Below are positions 7,677 through 16,837 of a stretch of 64,000 bases of DNA, in pieces. The notes below the pieces were generated by a model. It saw nothing but the letters and a program-made list of their open reading frames with translations, was not told the DNA's origin and made no database searches. A program made the position numbers and the translations under genes. The DNA is taken from assembly GCF_900111175.1 (NCBI RefSeq), contig NZ_FOGI01000009.1, positions 1-64,000 of the forward strand. Reading direction: 5' to 3'. Source of the DNA: Actinokineospora terrae. Lineage in GTDB: Bacteria > Actinomycetota > Actinomycetes > Mycobacteriales > Pseudonocardiaceae. Position 1 is the first letter of the stretch; each line of letters opens with the position of its first letter.

Positions 7677-8927
7677 GTGAAGGACGAGCTGAAGCTGGGC
7701 GCGCGGCTGGGTGTGCAACGCGCGGCGGTGTGGGGCATGGCGGCGCGGGGCGACGGGCTGGCGCGGTTGGTGTCCGCGCCGTGGCGGGGTGAGCCGTACG
7801 GGATCTACGCGCGGCTGCGGGAAGGCGCCGGGGTCCGGCGCAGCGCCACCGGGTTGACGGTGGTGGCCTCGCACGCGTTGTGCTCGAAGTTGTTGCGCGA
7901 CCGCACCTTCGGCGTCCGGACCACCGACGGGGCCGAGCCGCCGCCGTTCACCGCCTCCGGGCTGCCGGGCGATGTCGAGGTCATCCCGTCGTTGCTGGAG
8001 CTGGACCCGCCCGACCACACCCGGCTGCGGGCGCTGGCCAGGCCCGCGTTCTCCCCGGCCAAGATCGCCGGGTACCGGTCAGGCGTCGAGAACGCCACCG
8101 CCCGGCTGCTGGAGCGGGCCCTGGCCGAGGACCGGTTCGACCTGGTGGCCGACTTCGCCGCGCCGCTGCCGATCGCGGTGATCAGCGACCTGCTCGGCAT
8201 CCCGGACGTCGACGCCGACGTGTTCGCCCGCTACGGCCGGGTGCTCGGCGCGTCGCTGGACGGGGTGAAGTCGGTGCGGCACGCGCTGCAGGTCCGGACC
8301 GCGAACCGGGAACTGCGCGCGCTGTTCACCCGGCTCATCGCCGAGCGCAGGGCGGACCCGGGCGAGGACGTGATCAGCGCGCTGGCCGCCTCGGACGAGC
8401 TCACCGAGGTGGAACTGGCGACGACCTGCGAACTGCTGCTGCTCGCCGGCTTCGAGACGACGACGAACCTGATCGGCAACGCCGTGTGGTCCTTCGCGAC
8501 CAACCCCGACCAGTGGGACCGGCTGCGCGGCGACGACACCCTGCTCGGCCCGGCCGTCGAGGAGGTGCTGCGCTACGAGGCACCGGTGCAGATGACCGCG
8601 CGGATCTCGCACCGGGACACCGAGATCTCCGGGGTCCCGGTGGCGGAGAACAGCATGGTCATCGCCCTGATCGGTTCGGCGGGCCGGGACCCCGCGGCGT
8701 TCGAGCAGCCGGACGAGTTCGACATCGGCCGCGCGCGGGACAACGACCACCTGGCCTTCTCCAGCGGCGCCCACTACTGCGTCGGCGCCCCGCTGGCCCG
8801 GCTGGAGGGCGAGGTCGCGCTGCGCGCGCTGACCGAGGCCCTGCCCAGGATCACCGTCGCCGCGAAGCCGAAGTGGCGGTCGACGTCGGTGATCCGGGGG
8901 CCGCGCTCGTTGTGGTTGCGGCCCTAG
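7677..8927 (+). CDS. Cytochrome P450
   Basis: A 416-residue soluble bacterial P450. The I-helix oxygen-activation motif is AGFETTTN, the K-helix ExxR motif is EVLR, and the heme loop is FSSGAHYCVGAPLARLE with the cysteine ligand near residue 368. The region LLELDPPDHTRLRALARPAFSP is the usual C-helix signature. Substrate is unknown and no ferredoxin gene is adjacent, so redox partners would come from elsewhere. GTG start at 7677 after GGGGGAACC. Its stop codon shares a CTAG with the stop of the acyltransferase on the other strand. It appears as an insertion in an otherwise conserved block. Confidence 0.92.
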   Translation: MKDELKLGARLGVQRAAVWGMAARGDGLARLVSAPWRGEPYGIYARLREGAGVRRSATGLTVVASHALCSKLLRDRTFGVRTTDGAEPPPFTASGLPGDVEVIPSLLELDPPDHTRLRALARPAFSPAKIAGYRSGVENATARLLERALAEDRFDLVADFAAPLPIAVISDLLGIPDVDADVFARYGRVLGASLDGVKSVRHALQVRTANRELRALFTRLIAERRADPGEDVISALAASDELTEVELATTCELLLLAGFETTTNLIGNAVWSFATNPDQWDRLRGDDTLLGPAVEEVLRYEAPVQMTARISHRDTEISGVPVAENSMVIALIGSAGRDPAAFEQPDEFDIGRARDNDHLAFSSGAHYCVGAPLARLEGEVALRALTEALPRITVAAKPKWRSTSVIRGPRSLWLRP

Positions 8928-9892
8928 CCCAGGAACGGGTTGCCGCGCTGGTTGAGCATGCGGTAGAGGGTTTGCTGGATGGTTTCCCGGATCTGGTCGG
9001 TCAGCGCGAACACCACGGCCGGGTCGTCCTCGGCGGCCGCGTGCTCCTCAGTGGACACCGGGGGTCCGAAGTGGATGTGCCACTTGGACGGCAGCGGGAC
9101 CAGCCCGAGTGGACCGAGCAGCGGGAAGAACGGGGTGATGGGGAAGTAGGGCAGGCCGAGCAGGCGCGCCAGCGGCTTGAGGTCGGCGATCTTGGGGTAG
9201 ATCTCCTCCGCGCCGACGATGGAGCAGGGCACGATCGGGACGCCGGTGCGCAGCGCGGCGGAGACGAAGCCGCCGCGGCCGAAGCGCTGGAGCTTGTAGC
9301 GGTCGGCGAACGGCTTGCCGACGCCCTTGAAGCCCTCCGGCCAGACGCCGACCAGTTCGCCGGAGCGCAGCAGGTGCTCGGCGTCCGGGTTGCAGGCCAG
9401 CGTCTGCCCGGACTTGCGGGCCAGGGCACCCAGCAGCGGGGTCTGGAAGACGAGGTCCGCGCCGAGCATCCGCAGGTAGCGGTCCCGGTTGTCCTTGACC
9501 GCCACGGCCGTCATCAGGGCGTCCCACGGGAGGGTGCCGGAGTGGTTGGACACGACGAGTGCGCCACCGGATGCCGGTAGGTTCTCCGCGCCCGTCACCT
9601 CGACCCGGAACCACTTGCGGTAGACCGCACGCAGCGGGGGCAGCAGCACGGCGTCGGTGAGTTCAGGGTCGAACCCGAACTGGTCGACCGTGTAGTCGCC
9701 CGAGAGGCGCCTACGGGCGAAGCCGAGGGCATCCGCCACCACCCCGCGGAGACCCGTGGCGGGCTCCTCCGAGGGAGGCGGGCGTAAGGGGGTCGGCTCG
9801 ACCGGTGGACCTTCCTGCGTCGGCTTGCGCTGCCGCTCCGCGCGGTCCAACGGGATGACCTGGGCCTGCTGCTGCACGCGCGTCACCTTCAT
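8924..9892 (-). CDS. 1-acyl-sn-glycerol-3-phosphate acyltransferase family (PlsC-like)
   Basis: A 322-residue protein whose first ~90 residues are a charged, proline-rich N-terminal extension. The acyltransferase domain carries SNHSGTLPWD as the catalytic His/Asp box, with longer His-to-Asp spacing than the HX4D of classic PlsC, and WPEGFKG as the phosphate-binding block. This variant spacing is what I remember from the Rv0502 group. It likely transfers acyl chains in phospholipid or envelope lipid synthesis at the membrane. Its ATG overlaps the stop of the epimerase gene (ATGA), so the two form one translational unit. Confidence 0.85.
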   Translation of the reverse strand: MKVTRVQQQAQVIPLDRAERQRKPTQEGPPVEPTPLRPPPSEEPATGLRGVVADALGFARRRLSGDYTVDQFGFDPELTDAVLLPPLRAVYRKWFRVEVTGAENLPASGGALVVSNHSGTLPWDALMTAVAVKDNRDRYLRMLGADLVFQTPLLGALARKSGQTLACNPDAEHLLRSGELVGVWPEGFKGVGKPFADRYKLQRFGRGGFVSAALRTGVPIVPCSIVGAEEIYPKIADLKPLARLLGLPYFPITPFFPLLGPLGLVPLPSKWHIHFGPPVSTEEHAAAEDDPAVVFALTDQIRETIQQTLYRMLNQRGNPFLG

Positions 9893-10914
9893 CGGGTACC
9901 CACCAAGCGGCGTTCAAGACGCTCGATGACCGTGGGATCGAGGACCGGTCGCAACCCGCTGCCGTGGACGTAGTCGTCGAACGCCTGGCGGGTGGTCCAC
10001 CGCGGGGTGAACCCGAGGACCGTGCGCAGCCGGGTCGTGTCCAGCACCCGGCCGTGGTTGAGGTAGCGGACGTGGTCGGCGGAGAAGTCGACCACCCTGG
10101 CGCCGCGCAGCAGCCTGCCCGCGGTGGGCATCGCCGCGCGCGGGACCGGGAACGGGACCCGACCGGCGCGGCGGATGGCCTGCGAGAGCAGCAGCACCCC
10201 GTCGCCGCCCGCGTTGAACACGCCCGAGACCGGGCTGGTCGCGGCCCGCTCCAGCACGGCGAGGGCGTCCTCGGAGTGCAGGAGCTGGATGCGCGGGTCG
10301 TAGCCGAGCACGGTGGGCACGACCGGGAGCGCGAAGTAGCGGGTGAGCACCGTGTCGACGCTGGGGCCGATGAGGTTGCTCAGCCGGACCACGGTGACCT
10401 CGACGTCCTGGCGGCGGCGGGCGAACGCGCGGGCGTAGCCCTCGACCTCGACGGCGTCCTTGGCGTACCCGCTGGAGGACAGCTCACGCGGCGGGCCGTC
10501 CTCGGTCAGCACGGCGGGCAGCCGGGCCCCGGCGCCGTAGACGGCGGCGGTGGACTTGATCACGAGCTTGCGCACCGACGGGGCGCGCTGGCAGGCGGCG
10601 AGCAGCTGCATCGCCCCGATGACGTTCATCTCCTTGACCGCGCTGCGCCGGGACGGGCCGGGCGGGTTGGCGGTCAGCGAGGCGTGCACGACGGTGTCGA
10701 CCTCGGCCGAGGTGATCACCTTGGCGATGAGCGGGTTGCGGATGTCGGCGCGGACGAACTCGACGCGACCCGGCAGACCGGCGACCGCGCGGTACGGGCC
10801 GACGGTGTCGACGCCGAGCACGCGGTCGATGGCCGGGTTCGCCGCCAGCCGGGCGGCCAGGTGGCCACCCAGGTAGCCGCCGACACCGGTGACCAGGACG
10901 GTCCGTGGTGTCAT
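9889..10914 (-). CDS. NAD-dependent epimerase/dehydratase family protein
   Basis: A 341-residue extended short-chain dehydrogenase. The Rossmann motif TGVGGYLGGH is at residues 9-18. The expected YxxxK is present as YAKDA after SSG (active-site region GYAKDAVEV). It equals the GalE2-like protein next to Rv0502 in mycobacteria in position and length; whether it acts on nucleotide sugars is unproven. The ATG at 10914 is chosen because the Rossmann fold begins right after it. It is translationally coupled to the downstream acyltransferase. Confidence 0.82.
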   Translation of the reverse strand: MTPRTVLVTGVGGYLGGHLAARLAANPAIDRVLGVDTVGPYRAVAGLPGRVEFVRADIRNPLIAKVITSAEVDTVVHASLTANPPGPSRRSAVKEMNVIGAMQLLAACQRAPSVRKLVIKSTAAVYGAGARLPAVLTEDGPPRELSSSGYAKDAVEVEGYARAFARRRQDVEVTVVRLSNLIGPSVDTVLTRYFALPVVPTVLGYDPRIQLLHSEDALAVLERAATSPVSGVFNAGGDGVLLLSQAIRRAGRVPFPVPRAAMPTAGRLLRGARVVDFSADHVRYLNHGRVLDTTRLRTVLGFTPRWTTRQAFDDYVHGSGLRPVLDPTVIERLERRLVGTR

Positions 10915-11056
10915 GGGACCCCCGGGGGAGTGGGCGCTTGGAGGTCCGAGCCTACTCGCGCCCACCGGCGTCCCCCGGTCGGGCAACGCACTGTTAACGC
11001 AGGTCACACAGGGTGTTACCAGCGGCGCCCGCACCAGCGGACGCCGCGGGCAGACA

Positions 11057-11158
11057 CTACTTCTTGAGCTTGCGACGCTGGACGCGAGTCTTGCGGAGCA
11101 GCTTGCGGTGCTTCTTCTTCGACATGCGCTTGCGACGCTTCTTGATGACCGAGCCCAT
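11057..11158 (-). CDS. Small ribosomal subunit protein bS22 (AURKAIP1/COX24 family)
   Basis: A 33-residue, extremely basic peptide read directly from the sequence: it begins MGSVIKKRRKRMSKKKHRK and ends RRKLKK, with 20 Lys/Arg. This is the conserved actinobacterial bS22 that binds the small subunit rRNA near the decoding region in mycobacterial ribosome structures. Position between the BldC-like gene and the epimerase is the same as Rv0500B. The next gene upstream is about 150 bases away. Confidence 0.93.
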   Translation of the reverse strand: MGSVIKKRRKRMSKKKHRKLLRKTRVQRRKLKK

Positions 11159-11310
11159 GTGTGTCCTTACGTGTTTCTAGGTCGTTCCAGGTGTCCGGCG
11201 CTCCGGTGCGGCGGACACGTCAACGACGCGCGCCAAGACACCAGGCACAACGGCTGGCCAGCCTACCTGGCCGCCTCGGCGAGCTCGCGGGCGGGCGGGG
11301 ACAAGCCCGC

Positions 11311-11529
11311 TCACCCAGCGTCGAAGTAGGCGTTCTGCAGGTAGTCGTGCACGGCCTTCTCCGGAACCCGGAACGACTTGCCGACCCGCACCGCGGGCAG
11401 CTCGCCGCCGTGCACCAGCCGGTACACCGTCATCTTCGAGACCCGCATGAGGGCCGCCACCTCGGCCACCGTCAGGAATTGCACCTGCGGGAGGCCGGGC
11501 GGATCGGAGTCGCGCTTGCTCGCAGGCAT
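11311..11529 (-). CDS. bldC: BldC-like MerR/excisionase-family DNA-binding protein
   Basis: A 72-residue helix-turn-helix protein: FLTVAEVAALMRVSKMTVYRLVHGGELPAVRVGKSFRVPEKAV is the winged-helix excisionase fold. It matches the size and core of BldC of Streptomyces, which delays development and binds DNA cooperatively as head-to-tail oligomers on AT-rich direct repeats. In mycobacteria Rv0500A holds the same place between proC and bS22. ATG at 11529. Divergence from proC is not involved; both are on the minus strand, about 120 bases apart. Confidence 0.88.
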   Translation of the reverse strand: MPASKRDSDPPGLPQVQFLTVAEVAALMRVSKMTVYRLVHGGELPAVRVGKSFRVPEKAVHDYLQNAYFDAG

Positions 11530-11649
11530 GATCCACCGCGTCCTTAACCACGCGTCGCGCCGTCGGCTTCCCCACCGACGGATTCGACACGCACGTGTAC
11601 CGATCGAGAGTAGCGGGACACGTGTGACAAGTGCGACGTCACTTCGGGT

Positions 11650-12480
11650 TCAATCTGCGTCGTGCGCGCGGCCCAGCTCGCGGGAGCGGTCCCTGGCCGC
11701 CTCGATGGCCGCCAGCAGCGCCGCGCGCACCCCGTGCCGCTCCAACTCCCGGATCGCCATGATCGTCGTCCCAGCGGGCGAGGTGACGGCCTCGCGCAGG
11801 GTCACCGGGTGCTCGCCGGTCTCGGCCAGCATCGCCGCCGCGCCGACCGCCGACTGGATGATCAGCTTCTCGGCCACCGCGCGCGGCAGGCCGAGCAGGA
11901 TCCCGGCGTCGATCATGGCCTCGACCAGGAAGAAGAAGTAGGCCGGGCCGGAGCCCGACAGCGCGGTCACCGCGTCCTGCTGCGACTCGGGCACCCGCAC
12001 GACCTTGCCGACGACCCCCAGCAGCTCCTCGACGATGGCCAGGTGCGCCGAGGTGGCGTGCTTGCCCGGCGAGATGGCGCTCATGGCCTCGCCGACCAGC
12101 ATCGGGGTGTTCGGCATGACCCGGACCACCGGGATGCCCGCGGGCAGCCTGCGCTCGAACAGGGCGGTCGGCAGGCCCGCGCACAGCGACACGATCAGGG
12201 TGTCGGCGCTGACCGCACCGGCCAGGTCGTCGAGCAGCGGGTCGATGTCCTGCGGCTTGACCGCGATGACCAGCACGTCGGCCGTCTTGGCCGCGGTGGG
12301 CACGTCGACGGCGTCGATGCCGTAGGTGTCGGTCAGCTGCGCGGAGCGGCCTGCGGAGCGCTCGGTGAACAGCAGCTCGTCGGCCTGCCTGCCGCCGTGC
12401 AGCAGTCCGGAGAGCAGGGCCTCGCCGATCTTGCCGGCGCCGAGCACGGCGATCACCGGCCGCGCGTTCGCCTCAGTCAT
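11650..12480 (-). CDS. proC: Pyrroline-5-carboxylate reductase
   Basis: A 276-residue enzyme that reduces pyrroline-5-carboxylate to proline with NAD(P)H. The N-terminal Rossmann motif is VLGAGKIGEALLSG, and the C-terminal P5C-reductase signature is in the block around ALSGSGPAYFFFLVEAMIDAGILLGLPR, including the conserved SGSGPAY. The ATG at 12480 places the Rossmann fold at the correct distance; frames extend upstream but add only low-complexity residues. It is the same position as Rv0500. Confidence 0.95.
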   Translation of the reverse strand: MTEANARPVIAVLGAGKIGEALLSGLLHGGRQADELLFTERSAGRSAQLTDTYGIDAVDVPTAAKTADVLVIAVKPQDIDPLLDDLAGAVSADTLIVSLCAGLPTALFERRLPAGIPVVRVMPNTPMLVGEAMSAISPGKHATSAHLAIVEELLGVVGKVVRVPESQQDAVTALSGSGPAYFFFLVEAMIDAGILLGLPRAVAEKLIIQSAVGAAAMLAETGEHPVTLREAVTSPAGTTIMAIRELERHGVRAALLAAIEAARDRSRELGRAHDAD

Positions 12481-12634
12481 GGCCGACAGGCTAGCCACTC
12501 GTTCCCGGTTTTCCCGGCAGCGGTGCCCGATCGGGTGCGGCGGGGACGAATGCGGGCGCGCCGGAATGGGTGGTCCAGACCATCCGCCGCACTTTGTGGA
12601 AAACAGTGAAAAAGACGGCGAAAACGGTGAAGTT

Positions 12635-13477
12635 CTAACCGGCGGCCGATAGCGCCAACTGCCGCGCCTGGCAGACAAGTCTGCCGGTGGAATCGACCAC
12701 AGTCGCGTCGGAGTCGAACCAGACACCGTGCACGGCCTTCGACTCCACCTGGATCCGCAACCACCCCGGGGCGGGCCGCGACCGCAGGTGCGCGGTCAGC
12801 TGGACCGTCGGCGACCAGCCGAGCCTGCCGAGGTTGAAGGTCACCGGCATCGAGATGTCCCCGGCCACCAAGGCGAACAGCGGGTCCGGGTGCTCACCCC
12901 TTGGCCGCGCCCACAGCCGCAACCGCAGCGGGTCGCCGATGTGCCCGTGCAGGAACCCGGCCCCGTTGGGGTCGAGCCGCACGTCGCAGACCTCGCTCAG
13001 CTTGAACACCGAGGCCGAGGGCACCGTGGACAGGTCGATCGCGTTGCCGGGCGGTTCCGCAGACTGGTTGGGTAAATCCGTCCAGGCGGCGCGTTCGCGC
13101 GGCAGCCGACCGGTGGTGACCACGCCCTCCACGCAGCTGTGCCCGCTCTGCTCGAGGTGCACCGCCACGACCGTGGTGCGCCGCCCCGACTTGCGGACGT
13201 CGGTGCGCAGCAGCACCGGTCCGACCCCGGGTGGGCGCAGGAACTGCGCGCTCACCGTCAGCGGGTCGACCAGCGGTGCGCCCGCGCCGCTGTGCGTGGC
13301 CACCGCGGCCTTGGCCAACAAGGCCATCAGGAATCCCCCGTGCGGGCGCCCGCCGACCGTCCACGGGGCGGGGAGGTCGGCGGTGAAGGTGCCGTCCCCC
13401 AGCGGCCGCACCCTGACCGCCGCGGCGAACGCCCCACCGGCCGCCCGGACGTCGCCGTGCCCTGCAGCACTACTCAT
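12635..13477 (-). CDS. Acyl-CoA thioesterase family protein, double hotdog
   Basis: A 280-residue protein with two hotdog-like halves. The segment APWTVGGRPHGGFLMALLAKAAV resembles the N-terminal hotdog of TesB-like enzymes, and the second half ends in the VQLTAHLRSRPAPGWLRIQ region. It likely hydrolyses acyl-CoA, though no catalytic assay inference is possible from sequence alone. Position between proC and the TIM-barrel gene corresponds to Rv0499. The ATG at 13477 starts just before the fold. Confidence 0.78.
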   Translation of the reverse strand: MSSAAGHGDVRAAGGAFAAAVRVRPLGDGTFTADLPAPWTVGGRPHGGFLMALLAKAAVATHSGAGAPLVDPLTVSAQFLRPPGVGPVLLRTDVRKSGRRTTVVAVHLEQSGHSCVEGVVTTGRLPRERAAWTDLPNQSAEPPGNAIDLSTVPSASVFKLSEVCDVRLDPNGAGFLHGHIGDPLRLRLWARPRGEHPDPLFALVAGDISMPVTFNLGRLGWSPTVQLTAHLRSRPAPGWLRIQVESKAVHGVWFDSDATVVDSTGRLVCQARQLALSAAG

Positions 13478-13539
13478 GGGCGATAGCCTGCCACGCCCGC
13501 GTCCGCGATTTTGCGCTGTGCCACGGATCGGGGTTCTTC

Positions 13540-14466
13540 TCAGCCCCGGGTCGCCAGGGCGCGGAGGAAGAAGGCGGTGTTCGCGGGGCGCTCGGCCATC
13601 CTGCGCATCAGGTAGCCGTACCACTCCCCGCCGTAAGGCACGTACACCCGCACGGTGTGGCCGAGCTGCGCCAACCGGAGTTGCTCGTCGGGTCGGATGC
13701 CGAAGAGCATCTGGTGCTCGAAGCTGCCCGGCTTGCGGCCGTGGGCCTCGGCGCGCTCCCCGATGATCCGCACCAGGCGCGGGTCGTGGGTGGCGAACTT
13801 CGGGTAGCCGTCGCCCGCGAGCAACGCGTTCGCACAGCGGACGTAGCTCTTGTCGACCTCGACCGCCTCCTGGAAGGCGACCGTCTCGGGCTCCTTGTAG
13901 GCGCCCTTGCAGAGCCGCACGCGCGAGCCGGACCCGGACAGGGCGTTGACGTCGTCGAGGGTGCGGTGCAGGTAGGACTGGAGCACGGCGCCGACCCACG
14001 GCCAGGTCTGGCGCAGCTCGCGCAGGATGCGCAGCGTCGAGTCCGTGGTGGTGTGGTCCTCCATGTCGAGCGTGACCGTCGTGCCCGCTGCCTCGGCCGC
14101 CGCGCAGATCCGCTTGGCGTTGGCCAGCGCGAGGTCCTCGTCGAACATCTGCCCGACGGCGGAGAGCTTGACGCTCACCTCGGCCCGGTCGGACAGGCCG
14201 TCGGCGTGCAGCTGGTCGAGGAGCTCCAGGTACGCCAGGACCGTGTGCTCGGCCTGCTTGGCGTCGGTGGTGTCCTCACCGAGGTAGTCGAGGGTCACGG
14301 TGAGACCGGAGTCGACCAGCTGCCGGGTGACGGCGACGGCCTCCGCCGTGGTCTCGCCCGCGACGAAGCGGCGCACGACGTCCCTGCTGACGGGAGCGGT
14401 GGCCACCAGGCGGCGGATGGTGCCGTTTCGCGCGGCGGCCAGGATCAAGGAACGCAACGGGTTCAC
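13540..14466 (-). CDS. Proline dehydrogenase, monofunctional
   Basis: A 308-residue FAD enzyme that oxidises proline to pyrroline-5-carboxylate. The conserved RLCKGAYKEP block and the terminal RKPGSFEHQMLFGIRPDEQ block bind flavin and substrate; VTLDMEDHTTTDSTL is the barrel strand before. The length fits the monofunctional PutB/PRODH form rather than PutA. It sits between the thioesterase and the TIM-barrel epimerase, close to proC, which runs the opposite reaction. A P5C dehydrogenase partner is not in view. Confidence 0.93.
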   Translation of the reverse strand: MNPLRSLILAAARNGTIRRLVATAPVSRDVVRRFVAGETTAEAVAVTRQLVDSGLTVTLDYLGEDTTDAKQAEHTVLAYLELLDQLHADGLSDRAEVSVKLSAVGQMFDEDLALANAKRICAAAEAAGTTVTLDMEDHTTTDSTLRILRELRQTWPWVGAVLQSYLHRTLDDVNALSGSGSRVRLCKGAYKEPETVAFQEAVEVDKSYVRCANALLAGDGYPKFATHDPRLVRIIGERAEAHGRKPGSFEHQMLFGIRPDEQLRLAQLGHTVRVYVPYGGEWYGYLMRRMAERPANTAFFLRALATRG

Positions 14467-14540
14467 GGGGGGAACTGTACGGCTCGTGTCCTATCGAGCC
14501 AAGACAGCCATCCGGTCGTCCTATGTTTGCGCCGAACTGT

Positions 14541-15320
14541 CTACTCTCCGACCAAGTGGGACCGTGCGAACCGCAACGCCGCCGCGATGTCCGCCTCGCG
14601 CTGCCCGGAGGTGCGCGCCCGCCTGGTGCTGATCTCCACCACGACCTGCCCGGCGAACCCGGTCTCGACCAACCGCCTGCACACCTGCGCGCACGGCTGG
14701 CCACCGCGACCCGGTACCAGGTGCTCGTCCTTGGCCAGTCCGGTGCCGTCCGCCAGGTGGACGTGCCGCAGGCCCGCGCCCATCCGCTCGGCCAGCGCCA
14801 GGGCGTCCACATGCGCGGCGGAGGTGTGCGACAGGTCCAGCGTGTAGTTGCGGTGCCCGACCTCGGTCGGGTCGATCGACGGGCGGAACGCACTGATCTC
14901 CACCGAGCCGCGGCGCACCGGGAACATGTTCTCCACCGCGACCGCGACGCCGCTGCCGTCCTCCAGAGCGGCGACCAGGTCCGCGAAGCGCTCGGCGTAG
15001 CCGCGCTGCCAGCGGAACGGCGGGTGGACCACCACCGTCGGCGCACCCAGGTCTTGCGCGGCCTCCACCGCGCGGCGCAGCCGGACCTCCGGGTCCGGCG
15101 ACCAGATCCGCTGCGTCACCAGCAGGCAGGGCGCGTGCACGGCGAGCACCGGGACCCCGCTGCGGCGGGACTGGCGGGCCAGCGCGGGCACGTCCTGGCT
15201 CAGCGGGTCGGCCCAGACCATCACCTCGACCCCGTCGTAGCCGAGCGAGGCGGCCAGGGCGAAGGCGGTCGAGGCGGTCCTCGGCCACACCGACGCGGTC
15301 GAGAGACCGACCGGGATCAC
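14541..15320 (-). CDS. Sugar phosphate isomerase/epimerase-like TIM barrel protein
   Basis: A 259-residue xylose-isomerase-like TIM barrel (AP endonuclease 2 fold). Features are the N-terminal strand VGLSTASVWP, VMVWADPLSQD, VAVENMFPVRRG and the metal-ligand strand HVHLADGTG. The substrate is unknown; the family includes inosose dehydratases and sugar epimerases. The GTG at 15320 overlaps the TGA of the upstream membrane gene by four bases (GTGA), so I prefer it over longer frames. Rv0498 is the positional counterpart. Confidence 0.8.
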   Translation of the reverse strand: MIPVGLSTASVWPRTASTAFALAASLGYDGVEVMVWADPLSQDVPALARQSRRSGVPVLAVHAPCLLVTQRIWSPDPEVRLRRAVEAAQDLGAPTVVVHPPFRWQRGYAERFADLVAALEDGSGVAVAVENMFPVRRGSVEISAFRPSIDPTEVGHRNYTLDLSHTSAAHVDALALAERMGAGLRHVHLADGTGLAKDEHLVPGRGGQPCAQVCRRLVETGFAGQVVVEISTRRARTSGQREADIAAALRFARSHLVGE

Positions 15321-16741
15321 CGGCCGAGCAGCAACAATGCCGCCGGGGAGACCGTCGCCAACAACCCGACCAGCACCGCGAGCACCGTGGTCTGCAGGTC
15401 CTCCGCCCGGCGCACCTTGCGCACGATCAGCACCAGCCCGACGATCACCGCCAGCGCGCCGACCAGCGCGGCGGCGGGCAGCACCCGCCACAGCCAGTTG
15501 AAGATCAACCACACCACGGCGCCGCCGACCACGCCGAGCCCGAGCTGGCCGACCATGATCAGCCACTCGCGGCCAGCCGAGCGCGGGGCCTCGTCGGCGT
15601 CCGGCTCGTCCTCGTCGTCGTCGAGGTCGTCGCGGGCGCGGTCGGGCTCGTCGTCCTCGTCGAACCGGTCGTCGATGTCCTTGTCGAAGCGGTCGTCGAG
15701 GTCGTCGTCGAGCCGGTCGGCGAACTCGTCGTGCGCGGAGTAGTCGGTGAACCGGGTCGCGGCCTTGTCGTCGAAGCCGGTGAACTCCTCGCGGAACTCC
15801 GGCGGCGGCCCGGTCGGGTCGACCGCGGTCTCGGCCGAGTCACCGGCGAACTCGCGGTACCCGGGCTGGCGCGGCGGCACCGGTAGTGGCTGCGACACCT
15901 GCGGGACGGGCAGCGGCTGGGACACCTGCGGCGGCGGGACCGGCAACGGCTGCGAGACCTGCGGCGGGCGCCGGGCACCCGACGGCGCGCGCCTGGGCAG
16001 CGGCGCCCGGTTCGGCGCCTTGCCCAGACCGGCGGGCGGCTCGCCCGGGTCGGGCAGCGGGTCGTCGGCCGGGACCCTGGGCAGCTGCTCGGTGAGCGGC
16101 TCGGCCACGTCCGGCCTCGGCCTGGCCGCTGCCTGCGGTCCGTGCTGCTCGCGGGGGTCGACCTGGCGCGGGTGCGGCGGCGGGGGCGCCTGCGGGTGGC
16201 GCTGCTCGGGCTGCTCCGGCCGGACCTGCTCTGGCCTGACCTGGTCCGGCCTGCCCTGGGGCGGCCGCGGGTCGTCCGGCCGCTGCGGCTGGCGCGGGGG
16301 CTCCGCCACCCGGGGCTCGACCACCGGGCGCGCGGCCTGGCGGGGGTCCACCTGGGGCTCGCGGCGCGGCGGGGCCACCGGCGGGTGCTGCTGGGTCGGC
16401 GGCTGCTGGTCGACCCTGGCCTGCGGCTGGTCCGGTCGCGTGCGCCTGGGCAGCTGCGGGGCCTGCTGCGCCGGGGACGGTGCCTGCGGCGGCTGCGGGG
16501 CCGGGCCCCGGTCCTGCCGGTGCGAGGCGCGCTCGTGCGGCGGCTGGTCCTCGCGGATCGGCAGCAGCTTGCCGCTGTCGGACATCACCCGGTCGATGAT
16601 CGCCTGCGGCGCGGTCTCCGAGGCGTCGTCCGGTTTGCGGCGGCGCCTGCGCGGCGCGCCGTCGCCAGGGGAGCCGCCGTACTTGGCCAGCAACTCGGCC
16701 ACGGTGCGCTGCGTGCGCTCCGAACCACCTTCTTGACTCAT
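15317..16741 (-). CDS. Proline-rich protein with C-terminal membrane segments
   Basis: A 474-residue protein. A short conserved-looking N-terminus (RTVAELLAKYGG) precedes about 200 residues of Pro/Gln/Arg-rich low complexity, a repeated QVSQPLPVP motif near 250-290, then a very acidic stretch (many Asp residues) and finally three hydrophobic helices at the C-terminus (WLIMVGQLGLGVVGGAVVWL; ALVGALAVIVGLVLIV; VLAVLVGLLATVSPAALLLL). Rv0497 has the same place and type. Function unknown. ATG at 16741 with GGTGGAG upstream. Confidence 0.75.
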   Translation of the reverse strand: MSQEGGSERTQRTVAELLAKYGGSPGDGAPRRRRRKPDDASETAPQAIIDRVMSDSGKLLPIREDQPPHERASHRQDRGPAPQPPQAPSPAQQAPQLPRRTRPDQPQARVDQQPPTQQHPPVAPPRREPQVDPRQAARPVVEPRVAEPPRQPQRPDDPRPPQGRPDQVRPEQVRPEQPEQRHPQAPPPPHPRQVDPREQHGPQAAARPRPDVAEPLTEQLPRVPADDPLPDPGEPPAGLGKAPNRAPLPRRAPSGARRPPQVSQPLPVPPPQVSQPLPVPQVSQPLPVPPRQPGYREFAGDSAETAVDPTGPPPEFREEFTGFDDKAATRFTDYSAHDEFADRLDDDLDDRFDKDIDDRFDEDDEPDRARDDLDDDEDEPDADEAPRSAGREWLIMVGQLGLGVVGGAVVWLIFNWLWRVLPAAALVGALAVIVGLVLIVRKVRRAEDLQTTVLAVLVGLLATVSPAALLLLGR

Positions 16742-16837
16742 CCACTCCACCGTGCCCCGTGCAGGCCGATCCGTCCAGTGCCCACCCGCGCCGCGGGCGG
16801 CACCGGCCCCTCGGGGTCGGGGGCCACCCGGATCTCG

